In this document: positions 1 through 10,960 of the stretch, one piece after another
How the letters are laid out: each line of letters opens with the position of its first letter
How positions within the stretch are numbered: position 1 is the first letter of the stretch
Origin: Brachypterus glaber
Lineage: Eukaryota > Arthropoda > Insecta > Coleoptera > Kateretidae
Direction of reading: 5' to 3'
NCBI GenBank assembly: GCA_958510825.1
Contig: OY294044.1
Span: 104,384,893 to 104,448,892 of the forward strand
Length of the DNA stretch: 64,000 nucleotides
The notes under the pieces: model-generated
Seen by the model: the letters and a program-made list of their open reading frames with translations, nothing else
Database searches by the model: none
Told to the model about the DNA's origin: nothing
Made by a program: the position numbers and the translations under genes

Positions 1-452
1 ACTGAATATAATAATAAAAATAGACAAACCACTTATATTTTCTCAGAAATAATCTCCTTTATTTTATATTTTACGATTTATTCATATTTAATATTTTATT
101 GTCTTGTATTTTTTTAATTCAAAGTTTACGATCAAATAATAAAATTGACATTTATTATATTTAACTTAGGTACAAGATAAATAATTAAATAAAAATTGTA
201 CAGTTACCTACACGCTATGATCTTGATGATTCGCTGATAAAAAAATGTAACATTTTTTTATAATCCGAGATGCTAAATTTAAATTATTAAAATATATATT
301 ATTATAATAAAATATGACAGTATAATAAATTAAAGTAATTAAAAATGTTATGAAAAGTTAATTTAAGATAAATGGAGTGTATTATACAAAACAGCACCAA
401 GCTGTTTTTTTTTCGCTACCTTAGAGAAAATAATGGATATAACTTACCTATA
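1..452. other. AT-rich stretch, nothing recognised
   Basis: No coding frame, RNA or repeat partner elsewhere in the window was recognised here. It is AT-rich with short homopolymers. Confidence 0.5.
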
Positions 453-1036
453 CTCTGTCCAGTTATGCAAGATAGTAAGGGACGCGGCCCGTTTTACAAC
501 ACAGAGCACATAAATAGCATAATTATGCATAAATCGTAGTGTATCAAAAATTTAACAGATGTCGGTACTGTTTTCCTGGAAAGGGTCTATCCAAAGACTC
601 GCATAACAAGCATAGTACATAAGAATGCGATGCCAGGATTGGCTTGATGTGTCGTCATGTATCTTGTAATGGTTGTTATGCGAGCTTCTGGATAGACCTT
701 AAGTCATAATTGTAACCTAAAAATTTGACGTTTTCCTTGTGTTCAATATAATTTACGTTTGTACAATATTTAAAACATGCTAATTTAGTGTGAGTGTATG
801 AAGAATAAACCAAAAAAGTACCTTTTTTAATACCATACAAAATAACATTAAGTATAACCATTTTTTTATGTAACTTTGTCTTCTTTTATTAGCTTTAACG
901 ACCGTCAATCATTGTCATAGAAAAAAAATGTCTCAATATTTTATTATTTTAAAAGGTTACGAGTTTTTAACCAATGATGTAGCTTAAAAATCGCGGGAAT
1001 TTTAAACTACTATCTTGCATAATTGGACGGACTATA
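453..1036 (+). mobile_element. TIR MITE, copy 1 (about 580 bp)
   Basis: A non-autonomous DNA element bounded by imperfect inverted repeats of about 25 bp: left CTCTGTCCAGTTATGCAAGA, right ending in TCTTGCATAATTGGACGGAC. A second copy lies inverted at 28239-28820 and shares the interior, including an open frame of about 60 codons (676-861, minus) that encodes nothing recognisable and is probably chance. TATA at both edges fits a TA target duplication, but this is not proven. A smaller hairpin element is embedded at 583-700. No transposase is present, so any mobility would need an enzyme supplied in trans. Confidence 0.75.
583..700. repeat. Nested hairpin element inside the MITE
   Basis: The flanks GGTCTATCC and GGATAGACC are inverted. 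The interior shares GACTCGCATAA, AATGCGATGCC and GATTGGCTTGATG with the stand-alone hairpin at 45773-45917. It occupies the same place in the second MITE copy (about 28570-28692), so it was acquired before the host MITE spread or is part of it. Confidence 0.6.
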
Positions 1037-1076
1037 GTTTTAGTTTTAATTGTTACTGTGACTCAAGGTGATTTTT

Positions 1077-1303
1077 TGGGAGGCATAGCGTAGTGGCTAG
1101 CGCGTATGCATAGCAAGTCTACTATCGTGGGTTCGATTCTCACTGGCGCCGATTTCCTTTTTTCAGTTAATTAATAATTAAAATTTGCCGAAGCCGGTGG
1201 TTCCCTCTACTACTAGCCCACACAAGTCCTGGACTTAGGGGATGCTTAATTAAGTAGAATAGTACGAGGTTAAACAAACAAACAAACAAACAAACAAACA
1301 AAC
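1077..1303 (+). mobile_element. tRNA-derived SINE, copy 1
   Basis: A 5' tRNA-like head shows an A-box-like TAGCGTAGTGG near 1086 and a B-box-like GGTTCGATTCT near 1130, the internal RNA polymerase III promoter. A unique body follows (about 1150-1270) and then an (AAAC)n tail at 1272-1303. The body and tail recur at 47199-47672 in the same orientation, and the 3' end alone recurs on the minus strand at 16700-16764. Repetition, pol III boxes and a simple-repeat tail together support a SINE rather than a functional tRNA gene. The cloverleaf is not intact. No clean target duplication was found. Confidence 0.85.
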
Positions 1304-1692
1304 TTCGGGAAAAACATATTATTTTTTTAATTTGTATCCCACTAATTTGCAAAAACAGCTTCTTTGACTACTAATACGAACTAGTCTCCTTGGTGCATCA
1401 ATAACTAGTTAACTGGACAGTTCGGTCCAAAAGTTAAGTAGGAACTGCATTTACTTGCAAAGGAATGGTCGTTTAAGACGTTAGAATTTGCAATTAACAA
1501 AGTTAAAAAAAGGATGTTTCGGGCAATTTTAAGAGCTCAAATTTTAAGAAAGTATTTTTTATACATCTATTACACAGCTCTAGAAAATTAAACACATTTC
1601 AAGGTGCCCGGATTCTGTCAAAGTATTCTAAATCTACCTAATGGCTAGTAACTAGCCTGGTAACTAAAAGTTTTCCACTGCAAAAAAAGTTT
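1304..1692. other. No gene recognised
   Basis: AT-rich sequence. The short inverted phrase TGGCTAGTAACTAGCC lies near 1641. Nothing else was supported. Confidence 0.4.
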
Positions 1693-1698
1693 TTTATT
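1693..1698 (-). promoter_or_regulatory. Possible polyadenylation signal AATAAA
   Basis: AATAAA on the minus strand overlaps the stop codon of the candidate exon. This hexamer is common by chance in AT-rich DNA. Confidence 0.25.
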
Positions 1699-1849
1699 TA
1701 AAGCTCATGTCTTTTACTTCTTCTTCTACGCTCATGTCTTTTACTTCTTCTTCTACAGTTTCTTCATCCCGGAGCAATTTTCTATTGCCGTCTGAAAGAG
1801 GCTTTCGCAGAACTGCCGCCGGACGGAGTGACCCTATTTTTTCTTCTAC
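1697..1849 (-). CDS. Candidate terminal host exon or pseudo-exon, unknown protein
   Basis: On the minus strand an open frame runs from just after a TGA at 1850-1852 to a TAA at 1694-1696. About 45 codons (from about 1832 down) look coding: a basic stretch containing RPAAVLRKPLSDGNRK and then an acidic tail in which the nine-residue unit VEEEVKDMS occurs twice in tandem. Local GC is clearly above the surroundings. AATAAA (minus strand, 1693-1698) overlaps the stop codon and could serve polyadenylation. A possible splice acceptor ...ATAG lies just upstream of the coding-like part, with a poor pyrimidine tract. I do not recognise the family with any confidence. It could be the last exon of a host gene, a processed pseudogene end, or chance. 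Confidence 0.3.
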
Positions 1850-1946
1850 TCAAGTTTTTCAAACCCAATTTATGTTTTTGATAAACTTGATTAGAAGTAA
1901 AACGTAACTCGGTTAAGCTTCAAATTTAAAGTACAGCATCAATCAA

Positions 1947-3153
1947 ATTCATGTAGTACTTTTAAAGTTAACTGAAAAAATGACAACTTTCAGGAAAAAC
2001 CTGATATCTCCTAAACCAGAAGTAAAAAATATAAAAAAAATAAAAAAGAAAATATTCATTACTGCGGCAATAAGAAAGACTTTTAATAATTTGATAAACA
2101 GTTGCAATGGCGTACCATGCAAGTCCTAGAAGATGGGGTAAAAAACATAGTTGTACATTATTTGATGCTGTTAATACGAAAAAAAAAATTAATCTTTCTT
2201 AAAACAAACAAAAGTATATCCCAAACTTGCTAAAATAGACAAATTAATTAGAATTTTGAAAGATTACACAATATGTTAAAAAATGGGTATGTCTAGGCCT
2301 AGGGGTTTTTAAGGTTTCTAAAACCGAATCCGCTATTAAAAATTTTAAATTCAAAATGGCGGATCCAATATGGCGTTAAAATTATAAAAATTTCAATATT
2401 TTTTGCCGAAAAGTGGTGATAAATATATTTTTTAAGTCGCTGAAACCGAATCCCATGTTAAAAATTTAAAATCAAAATGGTTGATCCAATATGGCGTCGA
2501 AACAGACAAGGTATTTTCTAAATGGTTTCAGCGACCTCAAAATTACTTAATTCATGTAGTACTTTTTAAGTTAACTGAAAAAATGACAACTTTCAGGAAA
2601 AACCTGATATCTCCTAAACCAGAAGTAAAAAATATAAAAAAAAATAAAAAAGAAAATATTCATTACTGCGGCAATAAGAAAGACTTTAATAATTTGATAA
2701 ACAGTTGCAATGGCGTACCATGCAAGTCCTAGAAGATGGGGTAAAAAACATAGTTGTACATTATTTGATGCTGTTAATACGAAAAAAAAAATTAATCTTT
2801 CTTAAAACAAACAAAAGTATATCCCAAACTTGCTAAAATAGACAAATTAATTAGAATTTTGAAAGATTACACAATATGTTAAAAAATGGGTATGTCTAGG
2901 CCTAGGGGTTTTTAAGGTTTCTAAAACCGAATCCGCTATTAAAAATTTTAAATTCAAAATGGCGGATCCAATATGGCGTTAAAATTATAAAAATTTCAAT
3001 ATTTTTTGCCGAAAAGTGGTGATAAATATATTTTTGAAGTCGCTGAAACCGAATCCCATGTTAAAAATTTAAAATCAAAATGGTTGATCCAATATGGCGT
3101 CGAAACAGACAAGGTATTTTCTAAATGGTTTCAGCGACCTCAAAATTACTTAA
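1947..3153. repeat. Recent tandem duplication, about 603 bp x 2
   Basis: The block starting ATTCATGTAGTAC at 1947 restarts at 2550 and ends near 3153. The copies differ by only a few substitutions and single-base indels, so the duplication is recent. Each unit contains two versions of a shorter repeat with AACCGAATCC followed by CAAAATGG and GATCCAATATGGCG (for example 2325-2375 and 2445-2495). The 83-codon open frame at 2481-2732 spans the junction and looks like chance. Confidence 0.9.
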
Positions 3154-3590
3154 TACGACGTTAAAATTTCAAATAGCAAATCCAATAATAAGGCGTCAAC
3201 ATTTTAAAAAATTTTAATATTAATTTAATATTTTTTGCCGAAAATTAGTGATTATTGAAAATAGGTAGAGTCAGAATTCGGTGACAAAAACCCAGGCATC
3301 TTTCTTATTATTTTGCGCGTTTAGCCCAAAATCCGATACATTCTTTATTTTTAAAAATAAAATAACTTGTTATTAATTTTTGTTGGTTGACATTGCTGCA
3401 TAACACAATCCACATATGCTTAATATATTTAAAAATGATTACATTTTAATCAAAAATAACGATCCACATAAAAAGCCAAATTAAATAGAAAGGTAATTTA
3501 TAGTTTATTTGATAAAAATTTACAGGTTGAGCCCTAAATAACCGTCTTACCAAAAAATAGTTTAATACAGACTATATAAAATAAAAAGCA
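3154..3590. other. No gene recognised
   Basis: The start continues the degenerate GGCGTC/AATCCAATA repeat language of the upstream duplication. The rest is AT-rich without recognised features. Confidence 0.4.
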
Positions 3591-4835
3591 ACTATTTTTC
3601 TGGTTGGTGTAACCAGAAATCTGTTAAGTGCAACAAGACACATACCAGATCCTTAAAATTTTGTTTCTGGTAACCACAACAAGTTTTGTTGTTGCCCTTA
3701 CCAGATTTCTGGTTACAGCAACCAGATAAATAGTTGGTTTGGACAACCAGGTCAATAGTTAAATACGGACCAACTATTGTTCTGGTTGCTGCAACCAGAA
3801 ATCTGTTAAGGACAACAAGACACATTCTTGTGCATACCAGATCCTTAAAGTTTTGTTTCTGGTAACCACAACAAGTTTTGTTGTTGCCCTTACCATATTT
3901 CTGGTTACAGCAACCAGATAAGCAGTTGGTTTGGACAACCAGGTCAATAGTTAAATACGGACCAACTATTGTTCTGGTTGCTGCAACCAGAAATCTGTTA
4001 AGGACAACAAGACACATTCTTGTGCATACCAGATCCTTAAAGTTTTGTTTCTGGTAACCACAACAAGTTTTGTTGTTGCCCTTACCAGATTTCTGGTTAC
4101 AGCAACCAGATAAATAGTTGGTTTGGACAACCAGGTCAATAGTTAAATACGGACCAACTATATTTCTGGTTGCTGCAACCATAAATCTGGTAAGGGCAAC
4201 AAGACACATTGTTGTGTATACCAGATCCTTAAAGTTTTGTTTCTGGTAACCACAACAAGTTTTGTTGTTGCCCTTACCAGATTTCTGGTTACAGCAACCA
4301 GATAAATAGTTGGTTTGGACATCCAGGTCAATAGTTAAATACGGACCAACTATTTTTCTGGTTGCTGCAACCATAAATCTGGTAAGGGCAACAAGACACA
4401 ATGTTGTGTATACCAGATCCTTAAAGTTTTGTTTCTGGTAACCACAACAAGTTTTTTATTGCTGCCCTTACCAGATTTTTGGTTACAGCAACCAGATAAA
4501 TAGTTGGTTTGGACATCCAGCTCAATAGTTAAATACGGACCAACTATTTTTCTGGTTGCTGCAACCATAAATCTGGTAAAGGCAACAAGACCCATTGTTG
4601 TGCTTACCAGATCTTTTTTCCGTGCTCATTTAACTGTCAATCTGGTTGTCAAAATCAGGTCAATAGTTAAATATGGACCAAATTGTTTTCTGGTTGCTCA
4701 ACCAAAAATCTGGTAAGACCAACAACAAAATTTGTATTTTAAGGCTCTGGTAAACACAACAATGTGTCTTGTTTGTCCTTACCAGGTTTTTGGTTGCAGC
4801 AACCAGAAACATTGTTGTTCCGTATTTAAGTATTG
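3591..4835. repeat. 192 bp-period satellite, about 6 units
   Basis: The anchor CCAGATCCTTAAA begins its CCTTAAA at 3651, 3843, 4035, 4227 and 4419, exactly 192 bp apart, with a degenerate sixth unit near 4611 and a partly inverted tail to about 4835. Each unit is rich in CTGGTTGC/GCAACCAG inverted motifs. Because 192 is divisible by 3, a frame open in one unit stays open across the array. This explains the 269-codon (3592-4401) and 81-codon (4350-4595) minus-strand frames with 64-residue Cys-containing repeats. Differences between units are mostly amino-acid changing, which argues against selection on a protein. Confidence 0.9.
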
Positions 4836-4912
4836 ATCTAGTTGCCCACTAGGGCATTGCAAAAAAAACACTTTATTTATTTTTTCATATGCATCCCTCC
4901 TATGTTATTTCA

Positions 4913-5429
4913 ATTGAAAAACCATGCTTGCATGCCAAATTTTAGGTTACTTGAACATTTTTTGACCCCCGCTCAACTAAGATATTATAATGAGGTATTT
5001 GTATTGTTTAATTTAATATCTTAAAAAGTTTTGCAAACAAAGAATTTTTTTTGAAAAACAAAAAAAAATATAATTTTTTTTATTTTTATTTTATTTTTTG
5101 TTGTGTGTGGCGTTATTTGGAAAAATGCAATATACCATATTTTTAAATATTTTTAAAATATGCCTTGTTTAAAACCATACAACTTTTCCCGTTAAAGTTT
5201 TTCTCTAAAGTGGATAGTTTACTATATATCGACCGAGTCGGCTTCGTTGAGACGCCCTGTATAATGGAATGCAAAGCATTACATATCTTCACGGCTTGTT
5301 TAGTCTTTAAAACTGTAACAATATAAGAAATTAAACAATACAAATATCTCATTATTATAACCGAGTTGGGCGGGGGTCAAAAACTGTTCAAATAACCTGA
5401 AATTTGGTATTCAAGCATAGTTTTTCAAT
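4913..5429. mobile_element. Foldback element with arms of about 100 bp
   Basis: The left arm (4913-5020, starting near ATTGAAAAACCATGCTTGCA) is matched in reverse complement by 5325-5429. The shared core includes the GACCCCCGCTCAACT / AGTTGGGCGGGGGTC pair. There is no coding capacity. Its right end abuts the next MITE. Confidence 0.75.
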
Positions 5430-5841
5430 GGAGCTCTCTACAACTAGAATTATGAAACAAAAGACATCTACCCTATCTCTATCTCATTTGTGCTAAACTT
5501 TCCAGCCAACCAAATAAATACTGTATTTGTTTTTCATTCAACAAATACAGTATTTATTTGGTTGGCCGGAAAGTGTAGCAGTGAGCGGCACGAACGAACA
5601 AAGCTAATGTGAATCTGTAGAATAAGATAATTCTACTAAAATTTAGATGGCGCCAGTAATTTCTTTAATTAAAATAATATAGTTACTCTTTTCGCCCGGC
5701 CAAGTAAATATTGTATTTGTTCAACAAAGAACAAATACAGAATTTGTTTGGTTGAGTGGAAGTGGGAGTGTATGTATGTATTCTATCCTTTTCGGGTAGA
5801 ACTTTTGTCCCTGTCTAATCTAACGGGAGAAATCTCCATTG
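5426..5841 (+). mobile_element. Hairpin-bearing MITE, copy 1
   Basis: Ends are CAATGGAG and CTCCATTG. Inside are two strong hairpins. The first pairs CCAACCAAATAAATACTGTA with its complement around an ATTCAAC-type loop. The second is near 5700-5755, around CAAATACAGAATTTG. A second copy at 8389-8786 has the same ends and hairpins in the same orientation. There is no coding capacity. Confidence 0.8.
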
Positions 5842-6274
5842 AAACACCACAGAAGCGGTGCATATTAGAAAATAGAAAAAAGTGTTTTTGCCCAGACGTT
5901 TTTTTTTTTTCAGTGAAGGGAAAAAGACTAGTTTTGGTTTGAAACTTCTCAATCTTGTCATTCTCAAATTACACTTTATGCGAACATATTTTCTGTTGAA
6001 ACTAAGCAGATTGCTTTAAAAATTTGAAATAAATAAAAAACTAAAGTTGTTTCAGTTATAAATAAATATTAAATGAATCATTAACTTAACAATTTCTTAA
6101 TCAGGGCTTTGCATTAATGTCGTAGTTATGTAAAACAAGATTAAATGTTATCCTTGTGGATAAATTTTACATATTTATAGAATTGAATACATTTTATACC
6201 AATCCAGTTACAAATAAAATACTTTCACAAAGATAACACAATACTTTTTCTTAGAGAGCGTACCAAGGAAATAT
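5842..6274. other. No gene recognised
   Basis: AT-rich spacer between two mobile elements. Nothing was supported on either strand. Confidence 0.4.
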
Positions 6275-7575
6275 CGTTTTCATGGTTCACCTGGGCGATT
6301 TTAAATAAACATTTCGTGGACCCCTACATTTTTTGTACTAAAACATACCTGATGACATAAGAAATCGATTTCCATTTGAAAGAAAATCGTAAAAGATACA
6401 CTTTTTTAGAAAGATAAATAAACGTTTTTTTGAGTAATAGGGTGTGTCAAAAAAATCCGATTTGCGAAATCGAAAACGCTCTGGCTCAAAAGTTGCTCCT
6501 TAGTAAAAAACTGTGGCCATTCAAAAATGAGCCAAACCGATTAATGTTTAAAGGTAACTCAAAGCACTCAAACTTTGAAAAAGATCGGTACCTGTTTTTA
6601 GGATAAAAAGTGATTTTATATAAAATTAAAAATTTTGGAGGGTTTCTTTGGTAATATTTAGAAACAATACTAATTGTGAGAAAACTAAAAAAATTATATT
6701 TCCCCTTCCCCTAAGTTAGAACATAAAAAAATCGCCAATTATTTGAAGATTTTGCGAAAATTTATTGAAAATGGGTATATTTAAAAGGACATAACTTCCT
6801 TAGGAATGATTTTTTGACCAAACTTTTTTGTGTATTTTTACATAAAAAAGTATTCCAACCAAAAAATCAAAAAAAAAAGTACACCGAAAAAAGTTTTAGG
6901 CAAAAAACAGAAAATCCACTCGGTTTCTAATCGAAATTAACTTTTTTTACTCAACTTGAGAAAAAAAATTATGTTTTCTGTATAGTCATGTAGGTTAACA
7001 GGTATATATGCTTATATACTAATATATAATTTTACAGATTTTTTATTTAAAACAATTTTTTATGCACTTTTAAAAACTTGCAAAAATTAAATTTTCGCGA
7101 AATCTTCAAATAATTGGAGATTTTTTCATGTTCTAACTTAAGGGGAGAGGGGGATATAATTGTTTTAGTTCTTACATTTAGTATTGTTTCTAAATATTAC
7201 CAAAGAAACCCTCCAAAATTTCCTCAATTTTTATCGGTATCAGTTTTTATCCGAAAAACAGGTACCGATTTTTTTTTAAGATGGAGTGCTTTGAGCTACC
7301 TCTAAACATTTATCGATTTGGCTCATTTTTGAGTGGCCACTGCTTTTTACTAAGGAGCAACTTTTAAGCCAGAGAGCGTTTTTGATTTTGAAAAATTTTT
7401 TGACACTTTATTCCTCAAAAAAACGTTTTTTTATCTATCTAAAAAAGTGTATCTTTTACGATTTTCTTTCAAATGGGAATTGATTTCTGATGTCATCAGT
7501 TATGTTTTAGTCCAAAAAATGTAGAGTTCCACGAAATTTTTATTTAAAATCGCCCAGGTGAACCGTGTTTTGGTG
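6275..7575. mobile_element. 1.3 kb near-palindromic foldback element
   Basis: CATGGTTCACCTGGGCG at 6281 is mirrored by CGCCCAGGTGAACCGTG at 7552, and most intervening sequence pairs as well (for example GGAGGGTTTCTTTGGTAATA near 6640 with TATTACCAAAGAAACCCTCC near 7195). Arms are about 500-600 bp around a centre near 6930. Pairing is imperfect but extensive. A transcript across it would form one long hairpin. Open frames inside (for example 7114-7305) are by-products. A fragment resembling the outer end (GGCCGCCCAGGTGAAC) sits near 49300. Confidence 0.85.
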
Positions 7576-7661
7576 GGAGAGACTACCAACATTTTTTAAC
7601 TAATAAAAGAAACAATCGAATTTTCGATAAAATGAAGAAATACATAAAACTATTTTTTCCT

Positions 7662-8232
7662 ACGGTGCTCTATGAAAATGACACTTAGCACACTCTTTTG
7701 TTCTTTAGAAAACGCCTCATATCGCACTAGTTTGTTATTTTTATATCACACTCGTGTGATATTTATGTATGGAGTTTGCCTAATTTTATTTAGATATTTA
7801 CCTCGTATATTCTACGAATTTTATTCACCTTGTTTTATAAACCATTTTCTACCTTTCACCACAGCCTTTTTTAATATATTTTATGTTTTTTAATCCAAAT
7901 ATTTCTGTTTTTCATGTCAAAAATAGAAACTATAGTTATAACGTTACTATTTTGACCATTACTGTCTAGTCTAGACAGTCTAGATCTTATAAAAATTACT
8001 TAATTTTTTATTTAGTTACCTTACATTACATAAAAAACATTAAAATACACAGTACTTTTCTTATGAAAAGTAAAACAGTACAATTTTACTGTCTTATATG
8101 GCAGCATAACCACAGAAATCTAATTTAATAAGTAAACTCAAGTTTGCATTTATTTAGGAATAGGCAACCCATTAAGCAGCTATGTATTGTATTAAATATA
8201 AAACCAAGAAAACTAAAGCTAAATGAAAATCA
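7662..8232 (+). repeat. Dispersed repeat, copy 1 (about 570 bp)
   Basis: From TCTATGAAAATGACACTTAG to about CTAAATGAAAATCAT. The reverse complement reappears at 45548-46265, where it is interrupted by an inserted hairpin element. It contains the palindrome ATCACACTCGTGTGAT and CTGTCTAGTCTAGACAG. It has no coding capacity and its class is unknown. Confidence 0.8.
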
Positions 8233-8388
8233 TCAATTTTTTTTTTTTTCGCTTTAACGTAACTTTCTTTTTGACTAGGATAGCTTTTAAGTAAAAATAC
8301 GCACATGGTAAATTATACGTTTTCAATGTTCTATTTATAAAAATGATATTGTATACATTTGATAAAGAAACAAAAATAAAGAACATTA

Positions 8389-8786
8389 CAATGGAGCTCT
8401 TTACAACTAGAATTATGAAACAAAAGACCTCTACCCTATCTCTATCTCATTTGTGCTACACTTTCCAGCCAACCAAATAAATACTGTATTTGTTTTTCAC
8501 ACAACAAATACAGTATTTATTTGGTTGGCCGGAAGGTGTAGCAGTGAGCGGCACGAACGAACATAGCTAATGTGAATATGTAGAATAAGATAATTCTACT
8601 AAAATTTAGATGGCGCCAGTAATTTCTTTACACTTTTCGTCCGGCCAAGTAAATATTGTATTTGTTCAACAAAGAACAAATACAGAATTTGTTTGGTTGG
8701 GTGGAAGTGGGAGTGTATGTATGTCTTCTATCCTTTTTGGGTAGAACTTTTGTCCCTGTTTAATCTAACGGGAGAAATCTCCATTG
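8389..8786 (+). mobile_element. Hairpin-bearing MITE, copy 2
   Basis: Same CAATGGAG...CTCCATTG ends and internal hairpins as 5426-5841, slightly shorter. Flanks differ completely from copy 1, which supports independent insertion. Confidence 0.8.
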
Positions 8787-8879
8787 CATGTGTCTGGTTT
8801 AACAGGTTTATTTTATAATGACGTTTTTTCGCTTTCGCTTAACAACTAAAGATTATATCGGAAGAAAAGAACCCATATT

Positions 8880-9830
8880 CTCTATACAGTGCGTGTTAAA
8901 AGTCCGTCCCTTAAGTGAGAGTTAAATTTAACTTTTTACCGGCTAAAGATATAAACTTAAAATTGGGAACATATCGTCGTGTTACCTTAACTACCTCGTA
9001 TCTCCAAATTCACAGGTTTTCAGGGGATACAAAAAACCGGTTAACTTTAAAATTCTTATTTTTTTTATTGTAATATAGACAAATATAAGTGTAGTTATTT
9101 CTTGTGGACCCTTCAAGCATAAAAGATTGCAAAATTATTAGTTACGTGAGTCAAAAATTAGAATTATGGAGATACGAGGTTGCTCAATTAAAAACTGTAT
9201 GCATGTAATTTTTAAATATTTACAATATTTTAGTAAAAAATAGTATATTGGGGTTTTTCAGGTTGCTTTAAATCAATCTGATGATAATTTTTTTTCTAAC
9301 TTCTCCCGTGGGGGTGATTATTTTAAAATGTTTACAATATTGTTGTAAAAGTTGGTATATAGGGGTTTTTGAGATAGCTAAAACTAAAAAGTCCAAACTA
9401 AATATTTAAAAAAAAGTATATCCCGTAAGCCGGGGGTGGATTAACGTTTTTTTATAAAATTTAGCTTAAGCGACCTTAGAAGCCCCTAGATATAAATTTT
9501 ATAAAGATTTTAAGAAAAAAAACGATAAAAGGGATATTTTTCACCACTGGGGGTGAGATGGAGGGGTGGTAGGTCTTTTTTTACTTCACCAATATATTTT
9601 CCGCATCCAAATACATAAGTATGCAAAAGTTTTATCTTCTTAGATATTTTCCTTATTTGCTAGGCCTAATATTGGAGATACGAGGTAATTAGTTCCACAT
9701 AACTTATAAACCAATTGGAATTTTAAATTAGGACTTTGTTTAGGTCATTACTAATCATGTACAGAATTGATTAGTGCAAAAAACCGAAAATCGAATTTTT
9801 GGAGATACGAGGTAACACGACGATATAAAT
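8880..9830. repeat. Region with repeated GGAGATACGAGGT motif, partly inverted
   Basis: The phrase TGGAGATACGAGGT occurs in both orientations near 8993 (inverted), 9166, 9672 and 9799. The outer pair extends to ATCGTCGTGTTACC / GGTAACACGACGAT, suggesting a decayed foldback of about 0.9 kb. No coding frame. Confidence 0.5.
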
Positions 9831-10232
9831 AAATTTGGAATAACATAAATTAATTTTAGAGGGCTTAATGGAGGCAGGGGGAAAGGGGCGACATTTTTTT
9901 ACATGAAAAGGGCGGTTGTCTAGCGAGACTCATTAACACAGTGTGCCAGACAAGTTTTATTATTGACAATATCTTTATTTTCATAACTATAGTTATACCG
10001 GTATACCGTATGCTTTGAAGCGTGAACCAACTACGGTGAGGGGCTGGTGGGGAGTGACTATTGTTTACACTTAGTACGCGCAAAGAGAGAGAAAGAATGT
10101 GTTAACTCACAGTCTAATGTCGTAAACTTTGTCAAGCAATACATAACCTTAATTTTATTCATAAATAATATGTACAGAATATGTTTTTATTAAAGTGCTA
10201 ATAAATAAATACTAATGGAAATATGTTTGTTT
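9831..10232. other. No gene recognised
   Basis: Slightly more GC-rich than its surroundings (runs such as GGAGGCAGGGGGAAAGGGGCG near 9868, GGTGAGGGGCTGGTGGGGAG near 10035). A 72-codon minus frame (9865-10083) is unrecognised and probably chance. Confidence 0.35.
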
Positions 10233-10731
10233 TATTAATCAAGAAACCCACATAAAACACACCCGTAATTGGATTACGAGAAACGACTGTAAACATGCAA
10301 GAGCAGCCCTTCCCACTCCGTGTGAAAAGACAGCACGCTTTTGTATGCAACTAAAAAGGGATAACCTAAGACAGTTTGCAAGCATCGTAACAGGTCACTG
10401 CAAACTAAATAAGCATCTTAACATCATGGGGAAGCCAGTCGACCCCATCTGTAGAGGATGCTACATGGAAGAGGAAACAATGGAACATGTGTTATGTCAC
10501 TGTCCAGCGTTAGCCTTAATAAGAGGGTCCATGCTAGACGAGTACTAGCTCGACATGGCCGGTATAAGCAGCATCACTCCCAGACATCTTCTTAGATATA
10601 TTCAAAGAATTGGATGGCTGAGAGGTTAAATTAAATGCTGCGACCAAAGGGAGGTAGATCAATGGGCCCAGCTAAGTGGCCTAAGTGCGTGTAGATAGCT
10701 ACCCTCCACCCTAATAACCATAACCATAACC
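10233..10731 (+). pseudogene. 3' end of an RNase H-type non-LTR retrotransposon
   Basis: Plus-strand frame from about 10234 through 10548, continuing upstream of the first ATG (10345). It encodes the C-terminal segment typical of RNase H-bearing non-LTR elements: a region ending in ...TGHCKLNKHL, then a Cys/His cluster with CRGC...HVLCHC, then a stop. A short 3' UTR ends in a (CCATAA)n tail at about 10708-10731. Imperfect flanking repeats, ATATGTTTGTTT (10221) and ATATGGTTTGTTT (10732), are probably an aged target duplication. The element is severely 5'-truncated, with no RT or RNase H core left, so it is a dead copy. It belongs to the same broad group as 23124-24551 and 49870-50524 but is a different subfamily. 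Confidence 0.8.
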
Positions 10732-10960
10732 ATATGGTTTGTTTAAACTTTAATGTAGGTATAAAGATTTATCATAATGATAAAGTGAAAATTACGCAAC
10801 ATCGCTCTGGTCACCAGATACTTATGTTTACACCAGAAGCAGTATCGCGTACGTTTATGTAAACAAACAACAAAAAGATGACACCTTCATAAACATTGGT
10901 ATGAAATAACTTCTTGAGGTAAAAGTTCTTTGAGGCAATCAGTCTTCTGGTCCGCAATCG
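10732..10960. other. No gene recognised
   Basis: Spacer between the non-LTR fragment and a foldback. Nothing was supported. Confidence 0.4.

Noticed and set aside
1081..1155. Functional tRNA gene
   Set aside because: A- and B-box-like sequences are present but the cloverleaf is not intact, and the sequence continues into a repeated body with an (AAAC)n tail, so it is a SINE.
3592..4595. Long minus-strand frames of 269 and 81 codons with 64-residue Cys-rich repeats
   Set aside because: They follow from a 192 bp tandem repeat whose length is a multiple of three. Differences between units mostly change amino acids, and there is no start context or known domain.
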